64,000 nucleotides of DNA from Fragilaria crotonensis (lineage: Eukaryota; Bacillariophyta; Fragilariophyceae; Fragilariales; Fragilariaceae), in NCBI GenBank assembly GCA_022925895.1, contig JAKSYS010000881.1, positions 558,001-622,000 of the forward strand. The letters run 5' to 3'. Within the stretch, counting starts at the first letter, position 1. Each line of letters starts with the position of its first letter. The position numbers and the translations under genes were made by a program. Below the pieces are notes generated by a model that had not been told where the DNA came from, ran no database searches, and was given only the letters and a program-made list of their open reading frames with translations. This document shows positions 1 through 9,779 of the stretch, piece after piece.

Positions 1-1238
1 ACGTTAGATTCACCATTTCGAAAAGCTTCCATAGTCGTGTCACGTTCAGCATTGTCCACTTGACCATGAAGGAGGGAGCAGCTGTAACCATTGTCAGAGA
101 GAGTGCGATGAACGTTGTCTGCATCGCGTTTGGTTCCAACGAAGACAATGGACTGTCCAATCGTCAGCAGAGAATAAATGTCGGCCAGAAACTGCAATTT
201 TCCACCTTCATAGGCCTGCGTATCAACCCAAAGCTGTTTAATAATGTCGAGAACCTGAAGAAATCGCACGAACGAGTTAGAAATGCGAAAACGACATGTC
301 CTCGTTTCTAAAAATGCAATCAAAGCACTTACCAACGATGTAGGACCAGCGTCGATAAGAATTTTGTCTGGATTGTACACAATCTTATCGGCAAAACGGA
401 CAACCTCTGGTGGAAATGTGGCTGAGAAGAAGAGACACTGACAGTTCTTCGGTAATTGCTTCTTAATCAAAACCGAATTGGCTCGATGACCATCCGCTCC
501 CACCATTTCATCCGCCTCATCCAAGACGAAGACCTTAATTCCATGTGTCTTGATGATTTTACGTTTCAACCAATCCACAACCTTACCGGGAGTCCCAATC
601 ACCATATGAGCATCCATACTTTTACCACGTTCAATCTGCTCTCCCGAAAGCGCCAACTGCACTTTGAGACCTTTCATATTGGCCGCCATGGGCGCGACGG
701 TCTTGTTGAAAATTTGGACCGCCAGTTCACGAGTTGGTGTCACGCAAAGGGCTTGTGTGGTGGCAGGCGAGTCCACGTCGATCCGATAAAGCATTCCCAA
801 ACAAAACGCTGCGGTTTTGCCGGAGCCACTCTGAGCTTGGCCAATGACGTTACGGGGCGGATCGGCTAGAATTCGAGGCAGTGCTTCTTCCTGAATCGCC
901 GACGGCCGATCAAAGCCCATTGCAAAGATGGCATCCAATAAGTGTTTGGGGAGGTTCAATTCCTGGAATGTCCTGGCACTACTAAGATGCGACGACGTAT
1001 CGGATTGAATGACTTTGAGACGATCGCCTCGGCTTTCCTTTTGGCGTTCAAGTGCCAATTTCTGAAGGCGTTTGGTAAGTTCTGCTGGGTCTTCACGCTT
1101 CTTGGTGGCATCATGGTATGCGGCCTCTTCCTCATTGACGGCCGACTCGTCCACGGATTCGGTAGTCACGTCAGCGACCTCTACTGGCGGTTCTTCTTCC
1201 TTTGGTTCGTCTTCTGGTTTCTTATCATCGTCCGACAT
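1..1238 (-). CDS. DBP5: DEAD-box RNA helicase, DBP5/DDX19-like (3' end cut by window edge)
   Basis: Family role: an ATP-dependent RNA helicase that remodels mRNPs at the cytoplasmic face of the nuclear pore during mRNA export. The start at 1238 opens an acidic, Lys/Glu-rich tail. The Q-motif region follows (GFDRPSAIQEEALP), then Walker A-like AQSGSGKTAA, PTRELA, DEADEM (DEAD box) and SAT in FFSATFPPE, then the start of the second RecA lobe (VFVGTKRDADNV). The order and the PPRN segment before motif I fit DBP5/DDX19 better than eIF4A. A 78-bp intron is inferred at 255-332 (GTAAGTGC...TTCTTCAG); removing it joins TSL to VLDIIKQ in frame. The rest of the C-terminal lobe lies left of position 1. 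The gene diverges from the TrpF-like gene across 334 bp. The helicase class is certain; the DBP5 assignment is likely. Confidence 0.87.
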   Translation of the reverse strand, partial: MSDDDKKPEDEPKEEEPPVEVADVTTESVDESAVNEEEAAYHDATKKREDPAELTKRLQKLALERQKESRGDRLKVIQSDTSSHLSSARTFQELNLPKHLLDAIFAMGFDRPSAIQEEALPRILADPPRNVIGQAQSGSGKTAAFCLGMLYRIDVDSPATTQALCVTPTRELAVQIFNKTVAPMAANMKGLKVQLALSGEQIERGKSMDAHMVIGTPGKVVDWLKRKIIKTHGIKVFVLDEADEMVGADGHRANSVLIKKQLPKNCQCLFFSATFPPEVVRFADKIVYNPDKILIDAGPTSLVSALIAFLETRTCRFRISNSFVRFLQVLDIIKQLWVDTQAYEGGKLQFLADIYSLLTIGQSIVFVGTKRDADNVHRTLSDNGYSCSLLHGQVDNAERDTTMEAFRNGESN

Positions 1239-1511
1239 GGTTTTCAAGTCTTTCGTTTGTTGTACTCTGAAGTGGTTTCCCGGGTTTGACCATCCACGAC
1301 GACGGGATCTCACACAAACACGCTGCCGATCGAATCGATAGTCGAAGACTGTGTCGGCGCAACTAAATCGGATGGAGGACAGGCGAATTGAGGGCTTGAA
1401 ATCTTTTTCACCCTCTTCTCGTTTTTGGTTGTACCGGTACTGTGTTAGAGTCCTTACCAGGTAGACTAGTACCAGGTGCAGTAGTGCGAGACTACTGTAG
1501 CCTGCAACGTC

Positions 1512-1520
1512 TATATATAT
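1512..1520 (+). promoter_or_regulatory. TATA-like box upstream of the TrpF-like gene
   Basis: An alternating TATATATAT run lies about 53 bp before the ATG at 1573, within the shared upstream region of two divergent genes. Position and sequence fit a core promoter, but no transcript start is visible. An out-of-frame ATG at 1541 lies between it and the main start. Confidence 0.35.
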
Positions 1521-1572
1521 CTGCGTCCTGAGTGCAAAAAATGATTGACGTGAACACAACTTCCAACACACC

Positions 1573-2373
1573 ATGTCCAACAGCCCGCCAGCACTCCGCG
1601 CCTTGGGATTCTGTGGCGCCGATGATTCGGTTCACCCCAACATGCTCATCCTGCTTGCCAAAGCGTACCCGTTTGTCGAATTCGGAGTCCTCTTTCGCCC
1701 TGACAAGGAAGGCCAGCCGCGCTATGCCTCACCACAATGGGTAGAACGTCTGGTGCGTCACAAGCAGAAATTGGCCAACAAGGCTGACGTGCAGCTCGCG
1801 GCCCACCTGTGCGGTACACGAGTCGATGAAGTGCTGACAGGAGACGGTGCTTTTTTGCAACAGCTGCAAGGGTGGGGATTCAATCGAGTCCAAATCAACG
1901 CAACACAGGTCAACGGTGTTGATACGTCCCTCATGCAAGAGTCAGTCCCAACCGTGCTATCTCTCATTCGACAATACCCTGATCTGGAGTTTATTTTACA
2001 ACGCAACGAAGAAACAAAACCTCTCTGGCAAGGAATACTTGATGCAGGATCTGTTCCATCCAATGTGAGCATGTTGATGGATGAAAGCAAGGGGACGGGG
2101 AAGGCAATGTCCTCGACATGGCCGACTCCGCCGTCACCCGTCGACTATGAGATTGGATATGCTGGAGGAATTGGTCCCGAAACTATCTCCAATGTGTTGG
2201 TACAGGTGATAGCACATCGTGACGCGACTGGTCGAAGTGTGTGGATTGACATGGAAAGTCGATTGCGCAGCATCAAGAATGGTCAGGATGTCTTTGATTT
2301 GGACAAGTGCTACGACGTAATTGATGCTGTATGTCAAGCAGGGTTGTACAGTCATCCGGAATACCTGTCGTAG
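1573..2373 (+). CDS. Phosphoribosylanthranilate isomerase (TrpF)-like TIM-barrel protein
   Basis: A 266-aa single-exon protein. The first strands resemble TrpF: a GFCGADD segment where TrpF has KICG, then FGVLFRPDKEGQPRY and a helix, followed by HLCGT. Later come YAGGIGPETI, like the phosphate-binding AGGLxPENV loop, and WIDMES, which sits where TrpF carries its catalytic Asp loop (VDVSSG). The SSG part is not conserved, so isomerase activity in tryptophan synthesis is doubtful, and the protein may be a relative with another substrate. No targeting peptide is evident, suggesting the cytosol. The ATG at 1573 follows a TATA-like run by about 50 bp. The fold call is moderate; the function is not established. 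Confidence 0.6.
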   Translation: MSNSPPALRALGFCGADDSVHPNMLILLAKAYPFVEFGVLFRPDKEGQPRYASPQWVERLVRHKQKLANKADVQLAAHLCGTRVDEVLTGDGAFLQQLQGWGFNRVQINATQVNGVDTSLMQESVPTVLSLIRQYPDLEFILQRNEETKPLWQGILDAGSVPSNVSMLMDESKGTGKAMSSTWPTPPSPVDYEIGYAGGIGPETISNVLVQVIAHRDATGRSVWIDMESRLRSIKNGQDVFDLDKCYDVIDAVCQAGLYSHPEYLS

Positions 2374-2495
2374 TGAAGCATGGAGATGGAAAAGAGACTA
2401 CTGATAACGCATTGGTATCAAACGTAATGCTCTACTGTAGGATCCATTGGAATGAACTTGTCTCTTCATGTACACAACGATGCGCCAGCGTTAAT

Positions 2496-3290
2496 CTATT
2501 CAAATTCTGCTTCCCCGTCACTATCCACGTTCGCCGCCTGGCTCATTCTAAGTTCCAGTTGATGTGCTTGCTTTCGTTCGTGTCGCTTTACGGACATTGC
2601 CATAGTCTGGTCTGGTTCGCAGGACTCCAGTGTCAAGTTCTGATTGCTACATCCGAAGACTGGACAAGCGCAGTTTCGTTTGCGCTTGGCTTGAGCGAGG
2701 AATTGCACCAACGCATTCCTCGAGTAGACATGTTTGCATACCTTGTTGCGAACTGGATCTTCAAAGATGGCCGCAGATATGGGGCATTTTAGGTTTTGAG
2801 TGCTGTTGCTTGCGAGAACTTGAAGTTCGTCTTCTTCGTCGTCGCACAGAGTTGGCAAATCTAGAGCGATTTGAAGTTCGCGAACTCTAGGTGCTTGTTG
2901 AAGGTCAACGGCAGGAAGGTGACTCGTAGCCTTTTCTATCTCTGAAGCCACGAGGGTTTCGTAATCTTGTTCTTCGTGGTTGCGTTGCAAGGCAGTAGTC
3001 ACGGCAGATAATGCCATTTCGAACGCATCAATTTTCCGATCCAGTGTGACATTCTGTTCGGCAGCCTTCACGAGACGCAACTTCTGTTCCAACATGAACA
3101 CTTTCAGTTCTTCTTCGAGAGCGGGATCGTTCAGATCGTCAAGCGCTATCTCCTGGAAGGATCTAGCAAAGTTGATCGCCATATCATGATTGGTTCGAAT
3201 TCCAGAACGAATATCGGCGTGGCGATTGCGAATGTGGTTTGCTGTTTGCACTGCAGCTCGGATGGACCCTTCGGAGTATGATGTGGTCAT
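2496..3290 (-). CDS. NSE2: E3 SUMO ligase, NSE2/MMS21-like (SP-RING)
   Basis: A 264-aa protein. The C-terminal third holds an SP-RING: CPISAAIFEDPVRNKVCKH, then a helix and CACPVFGCSNQNL, with the Cys/His spacing of the Nse2 zinc finger. The N-terminal two thirds is helical and charged, matching the part of NSE2 that packs against the SMC5 coiled coil. Family role: SUMO ligase subunit of the SMC5/6 complex in DNA repair. The first ATG in frame is at 3290; the frame stays open to a GTG at 3317, which I do not use. The protein ends in an acidic tail (DSDGEAEFE). It is convergent with the TrpF-like gene, 122 bp between stops. Confidence 0.8.
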   Translation of the reverse strand: MTTSYSEGSIRAAVQTANHIRNRHADIRSGIRTNHDMAINFARSFQEIALDDLNDPALEEELKVFMLEQKLRLVKAAEQNVTLDRKIDAFEMALSAVTTALQRNHEEQDYETLVASEIEKATSHLPAVDLQQAPRVRELQIALDLPTLCDDEEDELQVLASNSTQNLKCPISAAIFEDPVRNKVCKHVYSRNALVQFLAQAKRKRNCACPVFGCSNQNLTLESCEPDQTMAMSVKRHERKQAHQLELRMSQAANVDSDGEAEFE

Positions 3291-4121
3291 GATGGGCTTC
3301 TTGTTTATCCGGTACACGTCCTGGTAAAGTGCTACAGTATCAAGTCTGATCTCTTTATCAAATGAGCGAGCTCAATGCGAAAGACGGAGTCAATGAAAAT
3401 CACAATCGGTGCAATGCGGAACCTGTGCTTTCTGATAGACGAGGGATGGTGAAAGTGCGGTGTGTCGATGTGCAATGCGGACATCCCGCATCGAGGGTCG
3501 GGCGCTGTTCGAACATTGGCGCGCAAATCGAAATCATTTTTGGTCTGTCGGTAGTCGGTACGTCCAAACGTGCGCCTGTCAGTTTGGCAGACACTGCCGT
3601 GTTGCCCCCTCACTGTCTTCTTTTTTTCATTGAAGGAGCCCTTCAAAAAGGATCCAGCATCGCGCAAAGCCCGCGATACAGAACGCAAGATCCAATGCAC
3701 ACGGAACACAGAAGCATGACATCGACTCGCGGTGACATGAAGACAGCGTTTGACTATCTCCATTTAAAAAAGAAGCCATATATGATACAGTTTTGGTAAT
3801 CTCCGTGCTGAAGTGCAGTAGGAGTAGTACAACAATATAACGATGTAAGAAGTTTGTAATCTTGAATCAATCCGATTGCGATAAGTTTAGAAACGTAGTA
3901 GCCTCTTTTGTGAAGTACAGTACATTCATATTACTTCTCTATGCTTATATGTGTACCAGTACCCAGTACTTTACGACCTCGAAATGAGTTTGCGTTTGTA
4001 CCTGGGGTACTTGTACGGGTGTACAAGTACCCGGACTCATCTCCCCAACACAAATATTCCTCGAAACTCACTTATGCATAGCCATTCTGCTTCTTGTTAT
4101 AAATGTGATCGGTGTCATACA
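3291..4121. other. Intergenic region with overlapping spurious frames and a GTAC-rich island
   Basis: Frames are open on both strands around 3332-3799 but none shows a domain, codon bias or start context that I trust. From about 3950 to 4035 the DNA is rich in GTAC and self-complementary stretches (for example gtacttgtac and gtgtacaagtac), the same motif class seen in other gaps of this window. Confidence 0.4.
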
Positions 4122-6805
4122 ATGAACGAACGAAGCAGCGTTTTCTTGACCGATCCACCAGAACAACCATGTACTGTGTATGCCATAGACACTGATGATG
4201 CTAGCGGAAGCACACAAAATTCAAGACGATTGCTGACTAAACAATGCTCCCGACCACCGCCGTGGTTGCACTCGCTTGTGGTGTTGTCAGCTACCGCCAG
4301 CGGCTGCCATGCCTTTGTGCCAATACCAATGACATCGTGGACAACTCCTACCCACATCAACCACCAGATATCTGCCGAATACTCCTTACCTCAGAGAACG
4401 TGGCGACGACGACGGCAACCCAAGTCGGGAACGGGCGACAGCAGCAGTATTGGCGACGGCCCATCAAATCAACTCAGAAAGGACAGTAACAACAGCGACC
4501 GCCGAATGTTACCACAAAAGGCAAAACCCATGCCCATTACAGGATACGATGCAGATGCCATTCTGGAATTTTACGATAAGAGACCGCTAGAAGTTGGATG
4601 GCGATTGAATTCCTTGGGCCTGCCTCTCTTAGGATGGTACCTCGGATTGTTGGGCGATCAACTTTTCGGGATTCAAGATGGTGAAGCGGTGCAACGCAAA
4701 CGAGGGGCGGAACTTCGAGAACATTTGGTGCGCACCAAGAGTGTGGCTTTGATCAAGGTACGAAAATGGGCGTGTTTGCTTCACCCTGAAAGCGATCTTA
4801 TCTCACCCCTCCTGCGTTTTTGCACACCCTTGCAGTCCGGGCAAGCCCTCAGTTTGCGACCCGATTTGATACGCAACAAGATTTGGGCAGAAGAATTGGG
4901 GAAGCTAGTAGATGCTGTCGGTGCCTTTTCAGACTTTGACGCAATGAACATTATGCGAAAGGAGCTTGATGACGTGATCCCTCGACTTAAAGCTGCGAAT
5001 ATGCTACAGATTAAAACGAAGGAAAAGCAAGCTTCGCAGCTTCAGACTTTGATACAAAACGATCCCATCTTATCCCTTTTCGAATTCTACAACGATGGTA
5101 TGAGCATCGCCAGCGCTTCCATCGGACAAGTGTACAAGGCTCGCATCAAACGAGGACCGGCATTAGAGGCTGCGATTGGCGCCACGGCGGCAGATGAATG
5201 GGGCGGCAAGCTGGTCGCTATCAAGATTCAGCGTCCCGACGCTCAAGCATCGGCCTCGCTCGATATGTATCTGATCCGTCGCGCGGCCATGTGGCTTAGC
5301 ATGTTTCGAGGTGGAGACTTGCCAGCCATTGCGGATCAATTTGGTATGCAGCTGTTTGGTGAATTGGATTACGTGCGGGAAGCAAACAATTGCGAGAGAT
5401 TTAGGGAGTTGTACAATCATTGGGAGGACGTTCAAGTCCCGTCGGCATGTAGTGCTTTGACGAGGCGAAAGGTGTTGGTAATGGATTGGGTCGACGGGAT
5501 CAAGGGGCCTTGGGGCGAGGAAGGGATTCAAATGGTGAGGACGGGATTGAAGTGTTCCGTCAACCAACTCATGAGCACTGGTCTATTCCACGCTGATCCA
5601 CACAGGTGCGTATTGCAAGAGTTATATGCGTGCGGGCTTGTTTGGAATGTGTGCACTGATCATCATTTCTTGCAGAGGCAACCTCCTGATGACACCAGAG
5701 AAGAAGCTAGCGTTTATCGACTTTGGGATGATGGCTGATGTGAGCGAAGAAGATCGCTATGGTCTGGTTGGGTTGGTGATTGGATTACAAAACAAGGATT
5801 TGCCTCTCATCACGGAGAATTTGCTCAAGGTGCGAGTTTTTGGTTGATCATGTGTCGCCATGTGTGTCTTGTCACTCACTGCTTTTCTCGCCGTACCAGC
5901 TCGGCTTTCTGAGCGACACAACGCAGCTTGACCAACTGGTTCCTCGACTTCGAGCTGCACTTATGAAGGCTACCGGTGGCACAGGCAAGGCGTCGGATGT
6001 CAACTTCACTCGGTTACAGGCGGAATTAGATGAAATTTCCCGCGAAAATGTCCTCCAGTTTTCGACTCCGCCATTCTTCACCATCATTATTCGATCTCTC
6101 ACTATTCTTGAAGGAATGGCTCTAAGCGTCGATCCCAATTTTCGACTGGTTCGTGGTTCGTATCCTTACGTTTTACGGCAACTCTTGTCGCCTGATTCCA
6201 ACGAGAAGACGCCCGCGGCGCTTCAAGCCTTATTAGTGCGTCTGCTAACTGTCAACGGGGAGGCCAAGGAAATTGAATGGGAAAGGCTCCGAGAATTGTT
6301 GAAACTAGCATCAAAAGCGAGCAGGAGCTACAATCCCGCTGATGACAGCGATGACACTGCGGTTTCACGACAAACAATTGAATTGTTCTTCACGTTTTTG
6401 ACGAGTCGAACTGGAATGTTTCTCAAGAAACCATTGGTCCACGAACTTGCGGAAGCTATTGATGGCATGGCAAGCATTGGAGAAACCAATCTCCTTAACT
6501 CGATTCGATTGCCGCCACTCCCCGGCATGAAGGGTCCTGTCAATGCCCGTCGAATGCAGGAAGTGCAGCTTGTGATGGAAACATTTCAAGCTGCGCTGCA
6601 GCAAAGCACATCTGGTAGCAACCACATTGCAGTGATGCAATTGGCGCGTGAACTCATGGCACTCTTGAATGATGAGAGACTGCGACAAAACGCTGGGCCC
6701 ATCTTGGAGGAGATCCAATCTGTAATTCAGTTGGTGGCCGTCGAGGTTCTTGAGATTCGTGGATCACGGATGATGCGGTCGGTTCTAAAGATTGGCACAG
6801 GTTGA
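4122..6805 (+). CDS. ABC1/ADCK/UbiB-family atypical kinase, probably plastid-targeted
   Basis: The family hallmarks appear in order: KSGQ (KxGQ) in LIKSGQALSLRPDLI, the Ala-rich loop SIASASIGQVYKA, AIKIQRP (ATP-binding Lys), ELDYVREANN, VMDWVDG, HADPHRGNLL (catalytic loop) and FIDFGMM (metal-binding DFG). Three introns are inferred: 4758-4835 (78 bp, in frame, no stop), 5606-5675 (70 bp) and 5830-5899 (70 bp); removal restores KSGQ, HADPHRGN and NLLKLGFL. The long C-terminal helical extension is typical of plastid ABC1Ks. A hydrophobic stretch followed by GCHAFVP around 4270-4325 looks like a diatom plastid leader. The start is unresolved: the reading frame offers ATGs at 4074 and 4122, far upstream of the leader, while an ATG at 4244 gives a better signal peptide but is one base out of frame. 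Family role: regulation of prenyl-quinone metabolism. Confidence 0.85.
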
Positions 6806-7412
6806 AGTCTTTCGCTTCCTCTTGTTTTGCTTCGAAGGCCTTCTGCGCGGATGGAATTATCAGCAGGGATGTAGTGCATTCATTTGCATTTGATTTCCTG
6901 TCGCAATCAATCGCAGCGTTGGCGAAGTCACCGCTCCTTTATGATGTTGGCCAATGTTGCATACCGACAAAACATAACTGGAAGTAGAATGCATTCTGCC
7001 CTGTTCCTCCCTAGGCGTAGAACCTGTCATGTCTATTTTCAAGTTAAGGTGTTCTAGTACTCACTCACGTGGACCTGCATATTGTCGAAGGGTGGATACA
7101 ACAAGCAACTGAAGTACAATGATTCTCGCTGGTCACTTATTGGTCCCCGACGGTAGATGTACGAGTCTGCAACAGCGCAAACGAGGTGAAAGAAGGGGAT
7201 GACGTGCAACGTGCGAACAGGCGGAAGTCATCGTGCTTCCAAGTCATGATACTTCTGTGCACCGGAATGACTTGGAATCCCACCTTAAGATTGCATGCCA
7301 TTAACTTCCCCCTTGAGGCTTATTGACAGCTCAATAAAGTGGCATGGCTTCAGACATGTTCCATCCCTTGGCACAACGCGGAATCGGCAGCAGCACATAC
7401 TTTCTCGCCGAA
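6806..7412. other. Intergenic region, nothing recognised
   Basis: About 600 bp between the convergent ABC1 kinase and the lysine-rich gene. It has only short open frames, no RNA gene motifs and no clear repeat. It probably holds the two 3' UTRs. Confidence 0.35.
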
Positions 7413-7892
7413 TCATTTCGACTTTGACAAATTCGATTTCGCCATTTTCTTCTTAGTCTTCTGTAGCAACTTTGAGATTGCCTGAAGTTTCTTTTGCTTT
7501 TGTTGTTTCTGATAGGCGCGCTTTTGAACGGTGGGTTGAAGACGTTGATTCTGAAGAGCGGACGAACTGGAACGACTATTTCCCAAGATAATGGGTTTGG
7601 TGGCAACCTTCTTGGTGGGTATTTTGGAGCTGTCCTTACGATTCAGACCTCTACTTTTCGAAGGACGTCCCGATTTCGTTGTCGCGGATGCCATGGCCTG
7701 ATCGAGTCCAACCAGTGTGCTAATGTGATGATTCACCAACCTGTCCTTTTTCTTGTCCTCGACAAGGGGTGTCTCGTTGACACTGTTGCGCTTGCCGCGT
7801 TTCTTTTTCTTGATTTGTGACTCAGCAAGCGAGGCATCTACAGATGCCGTTGCTGTGACTTGCAAAAGCTTCTTGACTAACTTCGTTGACAT
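7413..7892 (-). CDS. Small lysine-rich basic protein, function unknown
   Basis: A 159-aa protein with Lys/Arg/Ser/Gln-rich composition throughout, including KKKKRGKR near residue 30 and a C-terminal KxxQKQQKQKK-type helix ending in KTKKKMAKSN. It has no membrane segment or signal peptide. Such composition is typical of nuclear or nucleolar proteins, and the KKKKRGKR block could serve as a nuclear localisation signal. No named family is recognised. The ATG at 7892 is the only good start. It lies 374 bp head-to-head from the proteasome beta-5 gene. It is single-exon and probably real because the frame is long relative to its AT/GC content and sits alone on its locus. Confidence 0.6.
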   Translation of the reverse strand: MSTKLVKKLLQVTATASVDASLAESQIKKKKRGKRNSVNETPLVEDKKKDRLVNHHISTLVGLDQAMASATTKSGRPSKSRGLNRKDSSKIPTKKVATKPIILGNSRSSSSALQNQRLQPTVQKRAYQKQQKQKKLQAISKLLQKTKKKMAKSNLSKSK

Positions 7893-8266
7893 GGCGTAGA
7901 CGGTGGTGAACTGTGAACTGATGTGTTAATTTTTTCGAAAGTGCATGTGAAAAGTGGAAGAAAGCGGAAGTCGGAGCGTCGGCGAGGCGGGTGGCCGATA
8001 GCAGAGTGAAATGGGGAATCTTGTTTTCTCATTGTTTGGGCACGCTTGGAAAACAAAGTTCCCAGTTTTTTTTTTCGAGGCACTTCTTCGCGGTTCGTTC
8101 GAACCAGAAAAAGATCTCCCAGCAATGTGGCAAGTGGCAAGGACAAACTGACTGTCACGAGAACTACGATACAACACCTCGTGGTCGAGTATCGAGTAGG
8201 CCTGCGAGTACAGATTTCATACTGTGATTCAGTGATCATCATTATTCTTACACCACCTTCATCATC
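7893..8266. promoter_or_regulatory. Divergent promoter region between the lysine-rich gene and proteasome beta-5
   Basis: A 374-bp head-to-head spacer with a poly-T run near 8069-8078 and no convincing TATA box. Open frames inside it on both strands have no support. A shared promoter is inferred from gene orientation only. Confidence 0.35.
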
Positions 8267-9266
8267 ATGTCGATTGCTTGCGGTGCTGATCCCTTCTTCG
8301 TCGGCTCCGATGTATTAGACATTGGATCTCGCAAGAGCGAATTGCGTGGACGTCGCAATCGCATGGCACCTTTGGACCATGCGTTTGGAATCCCCGATCA
8401 AATGATGGTTCCTAGCGTTCCCAATGTGAGTTCGGCCGTCCTGGTGCCCCAAATGCAAATGTTGTCGTGATCGTGACAGTACAGGATAGAACGTGGATGT
8501 GTTTGATAAATCATGCATCAACTATCCAGAACCTTTTCTCACACCTTCTTCATAGCCAGCGGAATATTGTCGATCCAATTTTGCCTCGGCTTCAGGAGGC
8601 AAAGATGCCGCGCAGGCGGTCAAATTCGCCAAAGGAACGACAACATTGGCATTCAAATTCAATGGAGGCATTATCGTCTCGGTGGATTCTCGCTCCACAA
8701 TGGGCGCTTACATTGCCTCTGGCACTGTCAAGAAAGTCATTGAAATCAATCCTTTCTTGTTGGGTACAATGGCCGGTGGTGCCGCAGATTGCTCCTTCTG
8801 GGAGCGCAACTTGGGAATGCAGTGCCGATTGTATGAACTTCGAAATGGAAAGCGTATTACTGTTGCGTCAGCCTCCAAGTTGTTGGCGAATACCATGTCT
8901 TCCTATCGTGGATACGGTCTCTCTATGGGCACCATGATCACAGGGTGGGATGAGACCGGTCCGCAACTGTATTACGTCGATGATGATGGGACGCGTCTGA
9001 AAGGAAAATACTTCTCTGTAGGATCTGGATCCACGTACGCCTATGGTATTTTGGATAATCATTACCGTGAGGACTTGACCGTTGAGGAAGCCATTGATCT
9101 GGGCAAGCGTGCTATCTATCACGCGACACATCGCGATGCTTATTCCGGTGGCATCAACAATCTCTATCATGTGACGAAGGATGGATGGGTCAAGATTCAT
9201 GCTGTTGATGTCAATGACGTTCATTATGAATTTCAAGAAGAAAAATTGAATACAATGAGCACGTAG
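8267..9266 (+). CDS. PSMB5: 20S proteasome subunit beta type-5
   Basis: The chymotrypsin-like catalytic beta subunit of the 20S core. Exon 1 is 8267-8425 and exon 2 starts at 8556; the 130-bp intron (GTGAGT...TTCATAG) is phase 0. The propeptide (about 80 residues) ends at KG, and the mature protein begins [11 protein letters not shown], with the nucleophile Thr encoded at 8637-8639. Further landmarks are VDSRST (Asp17), ASGTVKKV (Lys33), [35 protein letters not shown] and the conserved HRDAYSGG. The length (about 290 aa) matches eukaryotic beta-5 precursors. The propeptide must be removed autocatalytically for activity (family knowledge). Confidence 0.95.
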
Positions 9267-9779
9267 GATTTGCCTTGGAAGAAATAGCTGGTTGAACAAG
9301 GAGTTTAGAAAAGAATAGAACTCCAGTGATTTATCTTGAACATACATTGTAGCTTGTTCTTCCATAAAGCGCTAGGTATTGGAGGACCAGACCAGTCGCG
9401 ATGAGTGTGACAAGGGATGTAATATGACTGACGATTCTGGGTTTCGATTTTCCTGCTCAATGCACCTCCTAGGTTTGCTAATCTTCTCCTTAGATTTACA
9501 AGATATTATGCGCGTCATATGAACATTGGGAGCATTGATATAGGGCTGATTCCAGAAATGTCATTCAGCTCAAAATCCCCGAATCAGCAACTCCATTTGT
9601 CTCGCGCATCGTTCGACCTGACCAATGCAATTATTGTGGTATCGGAGTAATCCACTTATGATTAACGACAGGAGGACAACGAATTGCCAAAGACGAAATG
9701 CTCAGAAATCATGGGTGTGACACACTGCATTGGAATCTTTTGATAGATTTGGTAAGCGTTTCGCAGTTCGGTACAGTAA
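9267..9779. other. Intergenic region, nothing recognised
   Basis: 513 bp between two convergent genes. No RNA gene, repeat or credible coding frame is seen. Confidence 0.35.

Noticed and set aside
3332-3799. Possible genes on both strands (about 145 codons each)
   Set aside because: The two frames overlap almost fully on opposite strands, neither has a domain, and they lie in a normal intergenic gap.
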